Assembly (NCBI GenBank): GCA_900469345.1
Contig: UBWZ01000013.1
Location: 1-64,000, forward strand
DNA length: 64,000 nt
Source: Hyphomicrobiales bacterium
GTDB taxonomy: Bacteria > Pseudomonadota > Alphaproteobacteria > Rhizobiales > Rhizobiaceae
Direction: 5' to 3'
Positions 28,733-37,466 of the stretch are shown one piece after another. The position numbers and the translations under genes were made by a program. The notes below the pieces were generated by a model. That model did not search any database, was not told the origin of the DNA, and saw only the letters and a program-made list of their open reading frames with translations. Numbering within the stretch: position 1 is the stretch's first letter; the number at the start of each line of letters is the position of its first letter.

Positions 28733-29878
28733 ATGCCATGGTCTCACCCCGTCCCGAAGATCACCGATCAGGAACGCCGCGGGCGTCTTGAGCGCCTGCA
28801 GGCCAAGCTCGATGAGAACGGGCTTGGCGGGCTGCTGCTTGGATCGACCGAAAGCCTGCGCTATTTCACCGGCCTCGTCTGGCACCAGAGCGAGCGGCTG
28901 GTGGGTGCGCTCGTCACGCCGACGAGAGTCGTCTATATCGCGCCCGGTTTCGAGGAAAGCCGGATCGAAAGCCTGCCGCATCTGCCCGGCGAGGTCGTCG
29001 TGTGGCAGGAGGACGAGGCAAGTGCGGCGCTGGTCGCATCTCTCCTCGGTCCCGGAGCCACGCTCGCCCTCGACGATGCGCTGCCGCTGTTTGTCTATCA
29101 CGAGCTCGCCCAGCAAATGGGCCGCGACCGTCTGGTGGATGGTGGCCGGATGATCCGCGATCTTCGGCTGTGCAAGTCGGCTGCGGAAATCGCGCTGATC
29201 GAGCGTGCGATGCATCTCACGCTCGAGGTGCAGCGTCGCGCTCACGGGATCATCGAGCCTGGCGTGCGGTCTTCCGACGTGGTGCGGTTTATCGACGAGC
29301 AGCATCGCGCGCTTGGCGCCCCGGAGGGATCGAGCTTCTGCATCGTTTCCTTCGCCACGGCGACGGCGCTGCCGCATGGTGCCGATGGCGACCAGACATA
29401 CAAGGCCGGTGACGTCGTTCTGGTGGATACCGGCTGCCGGCTCGACGGCTACCATTCGGACCTGACCCGGACCTATGTCCTGGAGGAACCGGACCGGGAG
29501 TTTGCCAAGGCTTGGGCCATCGAGCGCGAGACCCAGCAGGCCGTATTCGAGGCGGCAGCACTCGGTGCCACCTGCGGAAGCCTCGACGATGCGGCACGAA
29601 ACGTGGTGGTCAGGCACGCGCTCGGCCCCGATTACCGGCTGCCCGGTCTGCCTCACCGGGCCGGCCATGGTCTTGGCCTCGAGATCCATGAGGCACCCTA
29701 TATCGTTCGGGGCAATGCTACGCGGCTCGAACCCGGAATGTGCTTTTCCAACGAGCCGATGATCGTCTTCCCGGGCCGGTTCGGCATCCGCCTGGAAGAC
29801 CACATATACATGACCGACACGGGCCCGAAGTGGTTTACCGAGCCGGCAAAGAGCCCGACGGAACCGGTCGGCCGGTAG
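28733..29878 (+). CDS. M24 metallopeptidase (Xaa-Pro dipeptidase/aminopeptidase-like)
   Basis: A 381-residue cytoplasmic peptidase with a creatinase-like N-terminal domain and a pita-bread catalytic domain. Metal ligands are visible in VDTGCRLDGYHSDLTRT (two Asp), GHGLGLEIHE (His), NEP (Glu) and LEDH (Glu). I choose the ATG at 28733 with GGAG upstream over a TTG at 28721. It faces the D-amino-acid dehydrogenase and deaminase genes and may release proline or hydroxyproline from imported peptides. A creatinase-type activity is an alternative. Confidence 0.85.
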   Translation: MPWSHPVPKITDQERRGRLERLQAKLDENGLGGLLLGSTESLRYFTGLVWHQSERLVGALVTPTRVVYIAPGFEESRIESLPHLPGEVVVWQEDEASAALVASLLGPGATLALDDALPLFVYHELAQQMGRDRLVDGGRMIRDLRLCKSAAEIALIERAMHLTLEVQRRAHGIIEPGVRSSDVVRFIDEQHRALGAPEGSSFCIVSFATATALPHGADGDQTYKAGDVVLVDTGCRLDGYHSDLTRTYVLEEPDREFAKAWAIERETQQAVFEAAALGATCGSLDDAARNVVVRHALGPDYRLPGLPHRAGHGLGLEIHEAPYIVRGNATRLEPGMCFSNEPMIVFPGRFGIRLEDHIYMTDTGPKWFTEPAKSPTEPVGR

Positions 29879-29879
29879 G

Positions 29880-29907
29880 CGCAGAGAGCGTTATCGGAAT
29901 CTCTGCG
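29880..29907. terminator. hairpin between converging genes
   Basis: CGCAGAGA (29880-29887) pairs with TCTCTGCG (29900-29907). It lies between the stop codons of the converging M24 peptidase and D-amino-acid dehydrogenase genes and covers the latter's TAA. No long T-tract is present, so termination efficiency is uncertain. Confidence 0.45.
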
Positions 29908-31135
29908 GCGAAAATGGCGCGATGTCGATGGCCGGGCGGGCTTTGCACAGAAGATCCGCGACGATCTGTGCCGTGCCGGCCGACTGCGTCAGCCCGACAT
30001 GCCCGTGCCCGAACGCGTAGATCACTCGGTCTGTCGAACGCGCCCGGCCGATGGCCGGCAGGCTGTCCGGCAGCGACGGCCGGAACCCCATCCACTGGCG
30101 CCCGCCCTCTGCCTTGAGGCTCGGCAGAAAGGTCTTGGCCTTGCGCAGCATGGCCTCGGAACGCGCAAAGTTCGGCGGCAGGTCGAGACCGCCGAGTTCG
30201 ACCGCTCCGCCCACGCGAACGCCGGTGGAGAGGGGCGTGACAACAAATCCATGGCCGCCGAAGACCACGGCGGTGCGAAGGTCGAAGGCATCGCCCGGCA
30301 GGGTCGTGTTGTAGCCGCGCTCGGTTTCCAGCGGAATGATCTCACCGAGGCTGCGGGCGATCCGGTGGGAGAAGGCCCCGGCGGCGAGCACTACCTGGCC
30401 GACATGTCGGTTATGGCCACCGGCCAGCGTGAGGTCGACGCCATCGGCGGCCGGCTTCAGGGTCCTGACCTCAGCCACTTCGATCCTTCCACCTTCCGCC
30501 GTGAAACGATCGGCTAGCGCAAGCACGTAGAGCTTGGGGTCGGCAATCGAGAGCCAGCCCGGCATGAAGGTGCCGCGGATGAAGCGTGGCGACAGTCCGG
30601 GCTGGATCTCGGCCATTTCGGCGGCATGCATGTGGCGGAAGGTGATGCCGTGTCGTTCCCGTGCATGCCAGCCGGGCAGCGACGCCGTGAACTCCGCCTC
30701 GCTTTCGTAGACCTCAAGGCTGCCGTCCTTGCGCAGCATGGAAAGCGTGCCGGTTTCGGACAGGAACGGTTCCAGTGCCTGCCGGGACAGATCCATCAGC
30801 GCCGTCTGGGCGGCGATAGCGCCATCGACGCGGGCGGGTGCGCAGGCGCGCCAGAACCGGAACATCCACGGTGCGATCTGCAGCGCATAGCGCGGCGGGA
30901 TCGACAGCGGCCCGAGCGGATCGAGCAGCCATTTCGGTGCTTTTTTCAAAAGCCCCGGTGAAGCGAGCGGCAGGATGTCCGTAAAGGCAAAGGCGCCCGC
31001 ATTGCCGGCGGAGGCACCGGCCGCCGGCCCCTCGCGGTCAAGGACCGTGACGCTGAGCCCGCGGCTCTGCGCAGCGATTGCCGCAGAGAGGCCGATCACG
31101 CCCGCGCCCACCACGATCACATCCGGACGGCTCAT
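29891..31135 (-). CDS. FAD-dependent D-amino acid dehydrogenase (hydroxyproline-pathway HypO-like)
   Basis: A 414-residue DadA-type flavoprotein with a Rossmann dinucleotide site VIVVGAGVIGLSAA at the N-terminus and a C-terminal FAD-binding segment YAFGHGHVGLTQSAGTA. It probably oxidises a D-amino acid and passes electrons to the respiratory chain. The gene next to it resembles the pyrroline-hydroxycarboxylate deaminase of the rhizobial hydroxyproline pathway, so cis-4-hydroxy-D-proline is the favoured substrate. No epimerase gene is in view. It follows the deaminase gene in the leftward operon, with 72 bases between them. Confidence 0.82.
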   Translation of the reverse strand: MSRPDVIVVGAGVIGLSAAIAAQSRGLSVTVLDREGPAAGASAGNAGAFAFTDILPLASPGLLKKAPKWLLDPLGPLSIPPRYALQIAPWMFRFWRACAPARVDGAIAAQTALMDLSRQALEPFLSETGTLSMLRKDGSLEVYESEAEFTASLPGWHARERHGITFRHMHAAEMAEIQPGLSPRFIRGTFMPGWLSIADPKLYVLALADRFTAEGGRIEVAEVRTLKPAADGVDLTLAGGHNRHVGQVVLAAGAFSHRIARSLGEIIPLETERGYNTTLPGDAFDLRTAVVFGGHGFVVTPLSTGVRVGGAVELGGLDLPPNFARSEAMLRKAKTFLPSLKAEGGRQWMGFRPSLPDSLPAIGRARSTDRVIYAFGHGHVGLTQSAGTAQIVADLLCKARPAIDIAPFSPQRFR

Positions 31136-31207
31136 CTTATCTGCTCCCCAACCTGCAGATCAATGGAGTGGCAGGCCTCACGTCGGCGGCCTGCCCGATC
31201 TAAGGTA

Positions 31208-32170
31208 TCAGGCCTTGCAGGTTTGCACGGCGCCGGGCAGCTTGCTCCACTGCGCGTACCAGCTGTTGAACAGCTTGAACTGTGCTTCCACATAGCCGCG
31301 CTGGCTGTCGGACAGGACGTCGGTTTCGTTGAAGTGCAGCGTGTATTCCGCATCGCCCTTCAGCACCATCATGTGCTTGAAGTAGAGGACCAGGTCCGGC
31401 CCTTCGTCAAAGGAGGAGAGCACCCCGAGCGCCTCTTCCAGTTCCCTGGCACGAACCCGGGCATCGGCGTCGCCGGTGGCCGCCGCCTGTGCGAGATTGC
31501 AAAGGTGCAGCACTTCCTTCGGAAGAACGTTACCGATGCCGGTGATGGCGCCGGTCGCGCCGCAATTGACATAGCCGTGGGTGACGGCGGTATCGACGCC
31601 GATCATCAGCGTCACGTCGTCGTCACGGCTGGTGATGTTTTCCGCCGCATAGCGCAGGTCGTCCGGGCCACCGAATTCCTTGAATCCGACTAGGTTCGAA
31701 TGTTCCGCGCGGAGAGCGAAGAAGAGGTCGGCGCGGGTCGCAAATCCGTAATAGGGGCTGTTGTAGATCACCGCCGGCAGATCCGGTGCGGCCGACAGAA
31801 TAGCCTTGAAGTGCGCCTTCTGGGCGGCAATGACCGAGCCGCGGGATAAAACGCGCGGGATGACCATCAGCCCTTGCGCACCGACCGACTGGGCGTGGGT
31901 GGCAATGGCGACGGCAGATGCGGTGTTGATGGCGCCCGTGCCGACGATGACCGGGATGCCGGCCTTCACCAGCCGCTCCACGCCTTCCATGCGCTGTGCA
32001 TCCGTCAGCAGCGGCCAGTCGCCCATCGAGCCGCAATAGACGACGGCAGACATGCCGGCCGCGATAAGCTCCTCGCCCTTGCGCACCAGACCATCGAAAT
32101 CTGGCTGCCTGTCGGCCGTGCAGGGGGTCATCAGGGCCGGAACCACGCCGGAAAAGATCTTCGCCTTCAT
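31208..32170 (-). CDS. DapA-family 1-pyrroline-4-hydroxy-2-carboxylate deaminase
   Basis: A 320-residue TIM-barrel of the dihydrodipicolinate synthase/N-acetylneuraminate lyase family, with the Schiff-base lysine K164 in VGFKEFGG and the catalytic tyrosine Y136 in VIYNSPYYG. The overall sequence (for instance VVYCGSMGDWPLLTDAQR at about 43-60) matches my recollection of the Sinorhizobium deaminase that turns pyrroline-4-hydroxy-2-carboxylate into alpha-ketoglutarate semialdehyde. I choose the ATG at 32170; a longer frame extends through the promoter. Its neighbours (D-amino-acid dehydrogenase, GntR regulator, Xaa-Pro peptidase) support hydroxyproline catabolism. Confidence 0.85.
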   Translation of the reverse strand: MKAKIFSGVVPALMTPCTADRQPDFDGLVRKGEELIAAGMSAVVYCGSMGDWPLLTDAQRMEGVERLVKAGIPVIVGTGAINTASAVAIATHAQSVGAQGLMVIPRVLSRGSVIAAQKAHFKAILSAAPDLPAVIYNSPYYGFATRADLFFALRAEHSNLVGFKEFGGPDDLRYAAENITSRDDDVTLMIGVDTAVTHGYVNCGATGAITGIGNVLPKEVLHLCNLAQAAATGDADARVRARELEEALGVLSSFDEGPDLVLYFKHMMVLKGDAEYTLHFNETDVLSDSQRGYVEAQFKLFNSWYAQWSKLPGAVQTCKA

Positions 32171-32228
32171 CTCATCGCTCCTTTGCCGGCAGTGCCGCAA
32201 TCCGGCATCCCGTCTTCTGAAGCGAGAG

Positions 32229-32257
32229 AATACAGCAACATGAATTCTTGTCGACAA
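32229..32257 (-). promoter_or_regulatory. probable promoter and GntR operator of the hydroxyproline-type operon
   Basis: The perfect palindrome TTGTCGACAA (32248-32257) lies between the GntR gene and the deaminase gene. On the minus strand TTGTCG (32252-32257) and TGTATT (32229-32234) are 17 bases apart and could serve as -35 and -10, so a bound regulator would cover the -35. Flanking CTTGT and ACAAG repeats add further symmetry. Confidence 0.5.
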
Positions 32258-32270
32258 AAAAAATACAAGA

Positions 32271-32978
32271 TTAGGAAAGATCGATTTCGGCAGCTTCGTG
32301 GCGCGTCAGCAGGCGCCCGATCTGCTCAACGATCTGCTCGCCGTGGACCCTTCCAAGATGGTCCGCAGCCCCTACGTCCTTCCTCTCGATTGCCGCGATG
32401 ATCTCCTCGTGTTCCTCCACGAACCGGGACGGCAGACGGTCCTCATAGGACTGGTAGTAGAGCCGGAGCATCCGGCGACCGTCATTGAGCAGCCGTCCGA
32501 AGAAGCCTGCATAGTAGGAGTTTCGGCCCGCCGCCGCGATCTGACTGTGGAAGGCGGCATTGGTGGCAATCATGGCAAGCGCATCCTGCGCTCCCACCGC
32601 TGCGGAAAATTCAACCTGGCGCGCCCGGATGAGGGCAAGATCTTCCGCTCTTCGATGCTGTGCCGCAAGCCGGGTTGTGACCCGGTACATCAGCACCAGG
32701 GCGTCGAAGTAGGACGGCATGTTCAGGAAATCGATGTTGGCGACCATGGTCGAGCGGTTGGGAAGTGTCTCGATCAGGCCCTCGCTCGACAAGCGCACGA
32801 GCGCCTCGCGGATCGGCGTGCGCGACATGCCGAACCGGCTCGCCAGCTGAACTTCATCGACAGCGCTTCCGGGTGGAAGCTTCAGGTCGAGAATCTCGTC
32901 ACGCAGAAGATCGTAGACCATTTTGACGCCGGAGCCGCGCTTGCGCTCGCCCACTTGGTTCTGGTCCGGATCAGACAT
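32271..32978 (-). CDS. GntR-family regulator (FCD domain)
   Basis: A 235-residue regulator. The winged helix-turn-helix (about 15-80) contains VDEVQLASRFGMSRTPIREA, and an all-helical FCD-type effector domain follows. A GAGGAA site precedes the ATG at 32978. It is upstream of and in the same direction as the deaminase and dehydrogenase genes, with a palindrome in the gap, so it probably controls that operon, sensing hydroxyproline or a pathway intermediate. Confidence 0.86.
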   Translation of the reverse strand: MSDPDQNQVGERKRGSGVKMVYDLLRDEILDLKLPPGSAVDEVQLASRFGMSRTPIREALVRLSSEGLIETLPNRSTMVANIDFLNMPSYFDALVLMYRVTTRLAAQHRRAEDLALIRARQVEFSAAVGAQDALAMIATNAAFHSQIAAAGRNSYYAGFFGRLLNDGRRMLRLYYQSYEDRLPSRFVEEHEEIIAAIERKDVGAADHLGRVHGEQIVEQIGRLLTRHEAAEIDLS

Positions 32979-33092
32979 TTCAAGTTCCTCTTCTTCACGA
33001 CGTGTTCGACATACCGCACCGGCACTCTCGCGTCAGCCTGCGATTCCGTCGCCCGACCCTGATTGACTCGCCGCGGGCCGCCAGATAATTCC

Positions 33093-33107
33093 TGATTGTA
33101 TTAGTCA
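33093..33107. promoter_or_regulatory. iron-responsive operator (RirA-type) upstream of the siderophore receptor
   Basis: TGA-TTGTATTAG-TCA fits the rhizobial iron-responsive operator pattern TGA-N9-TCA. It is 64 bases upstream of the receptor start codon in the AT-rich part of the intergenic region. Repression by RirA under iron sufficiency would suit the downstream TonB receptor and ABC importer. Confidence 0.6.
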
Positions 33108-33171
33108 TCTTTGAGTCTGGTCGGGGGACCGCGTCGACTCGAGTTTTTTCAGCGGCAGTGCGGAGTACTTT

Positions 33172-35334
33172 ATGTCTAGGCCAGAAAGCGATTTTTTCGA
33201 TGTTCGATCTCACCTGAGCGGTCGTCTGCTGCGCCACCACTGGGCAGGCCTGTTGTGCGGCGTGCTGCTTGTACTTCCGGCGACGGCGCGCTCGCAAGCG
33301 GTCGAAGCGTCAGGGCAGCAGGGTCAAGACACTACGCTCACCCCGATCGTGATCAGCGGCGATGATTCGGCCGGTGGTCCCGACAAGACCATTGTGGCAA
33401 GAAGTTCGCGAGCCGGCACCAAGACCGACACCCCTATCCTCGACGCCCCGGCCTCGATATCGGTCGTGACCCAGAAGGAACTGGAAGAGCGTGGCGTCAA
33501 AACGCTTGATGAAGCGCTTTCCTACACGCCCGGCATTTCGACCGATGTCTATGGGTCCGACAATCGCTACGACCACTACCTGATCCGCGGCTTCTATTCG
33601 ACCGGGCAGAGCACCTACCGCGACGGCCTGCCGCTGCGCGTCTCGAATTTCACGGGTAGCCGGATGGAGCCCTACGGGATGCAGCGCATCGAGGTGCTGA
33701 AGGGCGCCAATTCATCGCTGTTCGGGCTGTCCCAGCCGGGCGGCCTGGTCAACGCCGTCAGCAAGCGTCCGCAGGACGTCGCATTCGGCGAAGTCTACAC
33801 GACGCTGGGCGATAGCCACGTGGAAACCGGCACCGATTTCGGCGGGCCGCTCGATGCCGACGGCATCTGGAGCTACCGGCTGACGGGCAAGTGGCAGAAC
33901 GCCGATCAGGGCATCGGCTACAGCCAGGACGACCGGGTCTACATCGCCCCGGCGCTGACCTTTACGCCCACCGCAGATACCGAATTCACGCTTCTTACGA
34001 GCTACAACAAGCGTAACGGCAGCACCTCGCACGGCATCCCCTATCTGTCCGGAATAGACCCCAATACCTATCTGGGCGAGCCCGACTTCGACAGCATGGA
34101 CACGACCGAGCGGAACATCGGCTACGAGTTCCGCCATGATTTCGGCAACGGGCTGACGTTCCGCCAGAACGCTCGCTATACGGATCTCGACGTCACCTAT
34201 GAAGGTGTCTATGCGGGATCGGGCGGGGTGGAAGCCGGCCGCTCGGCGCTCGGCGTCTATGGCCACTCGCGGCGTTTCGACATCGACAACCAGCTGCAAT
34301 ACGAGGCGAGCTTTGGACGCTTCGACAGCCGCACGCTGTTCGGCATCAGCTACGAGCACGACAAGATCCGCGAGCGCCGCATGGACGGCACGCTTCCCGG
34401 CATCGACCCGGAAGATCCTGTCTTCACTGGGGTGCGGAGCATCAGCTTCTATTCGGATGTGGTCACCAACAGCGCCCAGAGCGTGAAAAGCGCCTATCTC
34501 CAGGAAGAACTGAAACTGGATGACCGCTGGATCCTGACACTCGGCGGTCGCTACGACTACGTGGACACGGTCAGCAAAAGCGGGTCCTCGAACATCTATG
34601 CGGTGGACGAGTCCTTCACCTCCCGTGCCGGTCTGACGTTCAAGGCGACGGAGGAGATCTCGCTGTTTGCGAATTACTCCGAATCGTTCCTGCCATTGGA
34701 TGCCAACCGCACCTTCCTTGTCGGCAGCGCCAAGCCGCAGGAGGGAACGCAATACGAGATCGGCGTGAAGTACCAGCCCGAAGGCACGGATGCGCTGTTC
34801 ACCGCAAGCGCGTTCGACTTGACGCAAACCAACATCTCGCAATGGAACGAGACCTACACGGCCCAGTACCAGATCGGCGAAGTCAATGTGCGCGGGATCG
34901 AACTGGAGGCCAAGGTCGCGCTGGCCGAGGGACTGAACCTGACCGCCGCCTATTCCTACTGGGATGCTGAGATCGCTGACGATGTCAGTACGGCACTGAT
35001 CGGAGACCGGCCGGAACTCGTGCCGACCCATATGGCCTCGCTGTGGGCAGACTATACCATCCCCGGCAATGGCATCCGCGGCGACGTTACCGTCGGGATG
35101 GGGGCCCGGTTTGTCGGCAAGACCTTTGCCGACAACGCCAATACGACCGAACTCGGCTCGCGGACCGTGTTCGATGCGGCGCTCAAATACAAGGTCAGCG
35201 AGGCTGTGACGCTTGCCGTCAATGCCACCAACGTCTTCGACCGGAAGTATGTGAGCGACGTAGATACGTTCAGCAACACTGCCTATTACGGCGACCGCCG
35301 GACGGTGAGGGCGACGCTAAAGTACAACTGGTGA
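33172..35334 (+). CDS. TonB-dependent siderophore receptor (FhuA-type)
   Basis: A 720-residue outer-membrane receptor. A long signal region (to about residue 42, ending ARSQA) is followed by a TonB-box-like LTPIVISG, a plug domain (ETLDEALSYTPG-type motif at about 105, then RIEVLKGANSSLFGLSQPGG) and a 22-strand barrel ending in the C-terminal aromatic TLKYNW. Siderophore-receptor features and the following ABC importer genes indicate ferric hydroxamate or similar uptake. The ATG at 33172 is preceded only by a weak ribosome-binding site. Expression is probably iron-repressed through the upstream TGA-N9-TCA site. Confidence 0.9.
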   Translation: MSRPESDFFDVRSHLSGRLLRHHWAGLLCGVLLVLPATARSQAVEASGQQGQDTTLTPIVISGDDSAGGPDKTIVARSSRAGTKTDTPILDAPASISVVTQKELEERGVKTLDEALSYTPGISTDVYGSDNRYDHYLIRGFYSTGQSTYRDGLPLRVSNFTGSRMEPYGMQRIEVLKGANSSLFGLSQPGGLVNAVSKRPQDVAFGEVYTTLGDSHVETGTDFGGPLDADGIWSYRLTGKWQNADQGIGYSQDDRVYIAPALTFTPTADTEFTLLTSYNKRNGSTSHGIPYLSGIDPNTYLGEPDFDSMDTTERNIGYEFRHDFGNGLTFRQNARYTDLDVTYEGVYAGSGGVEAGRSALGVYGHSRRFDIDNQLQYEASFGRFDSRTLFGISYEHDKIRERRMDGTLPGIDPEDPVFTGVRSISFYSDVVTNSAQSVKSAYLQEELKLDDRWILTLGGRYDYVDTVSKSGSSNIYAVDESFTSRAGLTFKATEEISLFANYSESFLPLDANRTFLVGSAKPQEGTQYEIGVKYQPEGTDALFTASAFDLTQTNISQWNETYTAQYQIGEVNVRGIELEAKVALAEGLNLTAAYSYWDAEIADDVSTALIGDRPELVPTHMASLWADYTIPGNGIRGDVTVGMGARFVGKTFADNANTTELGSRTVFDAALKYKVSEAVTLAVNATNVFDRKYVSDVDTFSNTAYYGDRRTVRATLKYNW

Positions 35335-35421
35335 GTGCTGCCTGGGAAAGGGGTGCCGGAGCGGGCAATGCCGGCTCCCCGCCGGTCCGTAAAAGGCCGA
35401 ATGCAAAAGGAATGAACGTGC

Positions 35422-36483
35422 ATGACGTATGAAACAGCGACCCGGACCACCGGCCGGCCGGGCATCGACCGTCGCCAGATGATGGCCGGTCTTGTCGCCG
35501 GCTGTCTGGTGCCCGGCGCGCTCGGTGCGGGCGTGCTTTCTCCATCCGCCGTGCGGGCGTCAGATGGAGCCCTGCGGTTTGAGCACGTCTTTGGTGAGAC
35601 GGTGCTTCCCGGTCCGGCTCGTCGTGTCGTCTCGCTCGGCTATACGACGCAGGACGCGCTGCTGGCGCTCGGCATCGCGCCGGTGGCGATCCGCCAGTGG
35701 TTCGGCAACTATTCTTTTGGGGTCTGGCCCTGGGCTCAGCCGCTGCTCGGTGATGCGCAACCGAAGCTCATCTCCGGCGAGGTGTCGATGGAAATCGTGG
35801 CGAGCCTGCAGCCCGACCTCATCGTCGGGATCGGCTCGGGTATTTCCCGCGACGAATATGACGTCCTCTCGCAGATTGCGCCGGTACTGATGCAGCCGCC
35901 GGGCGAAACGAGCTTCGGGATGCGCTGGGACGCCATGACCCGGTGGATCGGCCGCGCCGTCGGCCAGGAGGAACTGGCCGGAGAGAAGGTCGCAGCGGTC
36001 GAGGCGATTTTCGAGGCTGCGCGCCGCCGTCATCCGGACTGGGTCGGCCGCACCGCCATCTGCGCCTATCACTTCGGCGGCGAGACGGGAGCCTATATCG
36101 GCACGGACACCCGCGCGACCTTCCTGGCAGAGCTCGGATTTCAACCAACCTCTGGCGTGCAGGCGCTCGCCGCAACGCAGGGCTTTTACGCACGGCTGTC
36201 CCCGGAGGACCTGACGCCGCTCGACGCGGATATGCTGATCTGGCTATCCGCCACGGATACGGCCTCGGACGTCGTCGCACTGCCGCTGCGCAAAACACTG
36301 GAGGCCCACCGAGAGGGCCGCGAGATCCTGGCGGGAGAGCTGATGACCGGGGCGCTGACCTTCGGCAGCGTGCTGTCGCTGCCGTTTGCGCTTGCAGGTC
36401 TCGAACAGGATATGGTCGCCGCCCTGGATGGGGATCCGGCGACCCCGGTCCCCTCGAGCGTCAGCGCGGGGCTTGCGCCTTGA
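35422..36483 (+). CDS. iron-siderophore ABC transporter, periplasmic binding protein
   Basis: A 353-residue FecB/FhuD-like binding protein. The N-terminus carries a probable twin-arginine signal (DRRQMMAGLVAGCLVPGALG) with cleavage near SAVRASDG. The mature domain has RVVSLGYTTQDALLALGI and LQPDLIVGIGSGIS, typical of cluster-A siderophore binders. It lies 87 bases after the TonB receptor and its stop TGA overlaps the TTG start of the first permease, indicating one iron-uptake operon. Confidence 0.88.
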   Translation: MTYETATRTTGRPGIDRRQMMAGLVAGCLVPGALGAGVLSPSAVRASDGALRFEHVFGETVLPGPARRVVSLGYTTQDALLALGIAPVAIRQWFGNYSFGVWPWAQPLLGDAQPKLISGEVSMEIVASLQPDLIVGIGSGISRDEYDVLSQIAPVLMQPPGETSFGMRWDAMTRWIGRAVGQEELAGEKVAAVEAIFEAARRRHPDWVGRTAICAYHFGGETGAYIGTDTRATFLAELGFQPTSGVQALAATQGFYARLSPEDLTPLDADMLIWLSATDTASDVVALPLRKTLEAHREGREILAGELMTGALTFGSVLSLPFALAGLEQDMVAALDGDPATPVPSSVSAGLAP

Positions 36484-37466
36484 AGCTCCATCTCGGCCTT
36501 CTGATGGTGCTGGCCGTCGCCGCCGCGTTGACCGTGTTTGTCGGCGTACGCGCGGCGGGTCTGGCGGATGTTTCGAACGCTCTTCTCGCCTTTGATGCTG
36601 CGGATCCGGCCCAGGTCGTGATCCGCTCCGTGCGCCTACCGCGGCTGGTCGCCGGCCTGATCGCCGGGGCAGGGCTCGGCATGGCCGGAACCGTGATGCA
36701 GGCGGTGACGCGCAATCCGCTTGCCGATCCGGGGCTCCTCGGCGTCAATGCCGGGGCCGCCTTCGCGGTGGTTGTCGGGGCGCTCGTCACCGGCTATTCC
36801 GACGGCGGCATGATTGCGGTCTTGACTTTTCCAGGGGCAGCGATGGCGGCGATCGCGGTGTTCCTGCTTGGCGGCGCAAGGCATGGCACAGCTGGCCCCG
36901 TGCGCCTCACTCTGGCCGGTGTCGCCCTCAACGCGCTCCTCCTGTCGCTGATTTCGGCGATCATCCTCACCCGCAGCGATGTCCTCGATGCGTTCCGCTT
37001 CTGGGCGACGGGGTCGCTGTCACAGGCGAACGCCCGGCCGCTCGGGCTGATGTCGGTCTCGCTGGTTCTCGGCGGCGGAATTGCCTTCCTGGCCGCGCCG
37101 CGCCTGGAGGCGCTGGCGCTCGGTTCGGCGCTCGCCCGCGGGCTGGGGTCGCGGCCAGGCAGGGTGCAGATGACCGCGCTTGCCGCCATAACGCTGATGA
37201 CCGGCTCGGCCGTTGCCGTGGCCGGACCGGTCGCCTTTCTCGGCCTGATCGTTCCGCCGCTGTCCCGGCGCCTGGCCGGACACGTGCTGCGCAGGGAACT
37301 CCTGGTTTCCGCCATGCTCGGCGCCGCAATCCTGCTTCTCGCCGATACGGCCGGTCGGCTGACCATGCCGCCGGGCGAGATTCGGGTGGGGATCATGACT
37401 GCGCTGATCGGCGCGCCGGCCTTTATCCTTATGGTGCGGCGCCTGAAGCCCGGTGCGTTCGCATGA
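36480..37466 (+). CDS. iron-siderophore ABC transporter permease (FecC-like)
   Basis: A 328-residue FecCD-family permease with about nine to ten helices, the RLPRLVAGLIAGAGLGMAGT motif at about 54-73, and NPLADPGLLGVNAGA. The TTG at 36480 overlaps the previous stop (TTGA), the same arrangement as at the ATPase gene; an ATG at 36504 is the alternative but would cut into the first helix. It forms a heterodimer with the next permease. Confidence 0.88.
   Translation: MKLHLGLLMVLAVAAALTVFVGVRAAGLADVSNALLAFDAADPAQVVIRSVRLPRLVAGLIAGAGLGMAGTVMQAVTRNPLADPGLLGVNAGAAFAVVVGALVTGYSDGGMIAVLTFPGAAMAAIAVFLLGGARHGTAGPVRLTLAGVALNALLLSLISAIILTRSDVLDAFRFWATGSLSQANARPLGLMSVSLVLGGGIAFLAAPRLEALALGSALARGLGSRPGRVQMTALAAITLMTGSAVAVAGPVAFLGLIVPPLSRRLAGHVLRRELLVSAMLGAAILLLADTAGRLTMPPGEIRVGIMTALIGAPAFILMVRRLKPGAFA

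Noticed and set aside
28196..29803. 535-residue minus-strand frame
   Set aside because: It spans the end of the sensor kinase and the M24 peptidase gene antisense to both, with no recognisable motif.
33712..35031. 439-residue minus-strand frame
   Set aside because: Antisense to the TonB-dependent receptor, which is unmistakable on the plus strand.
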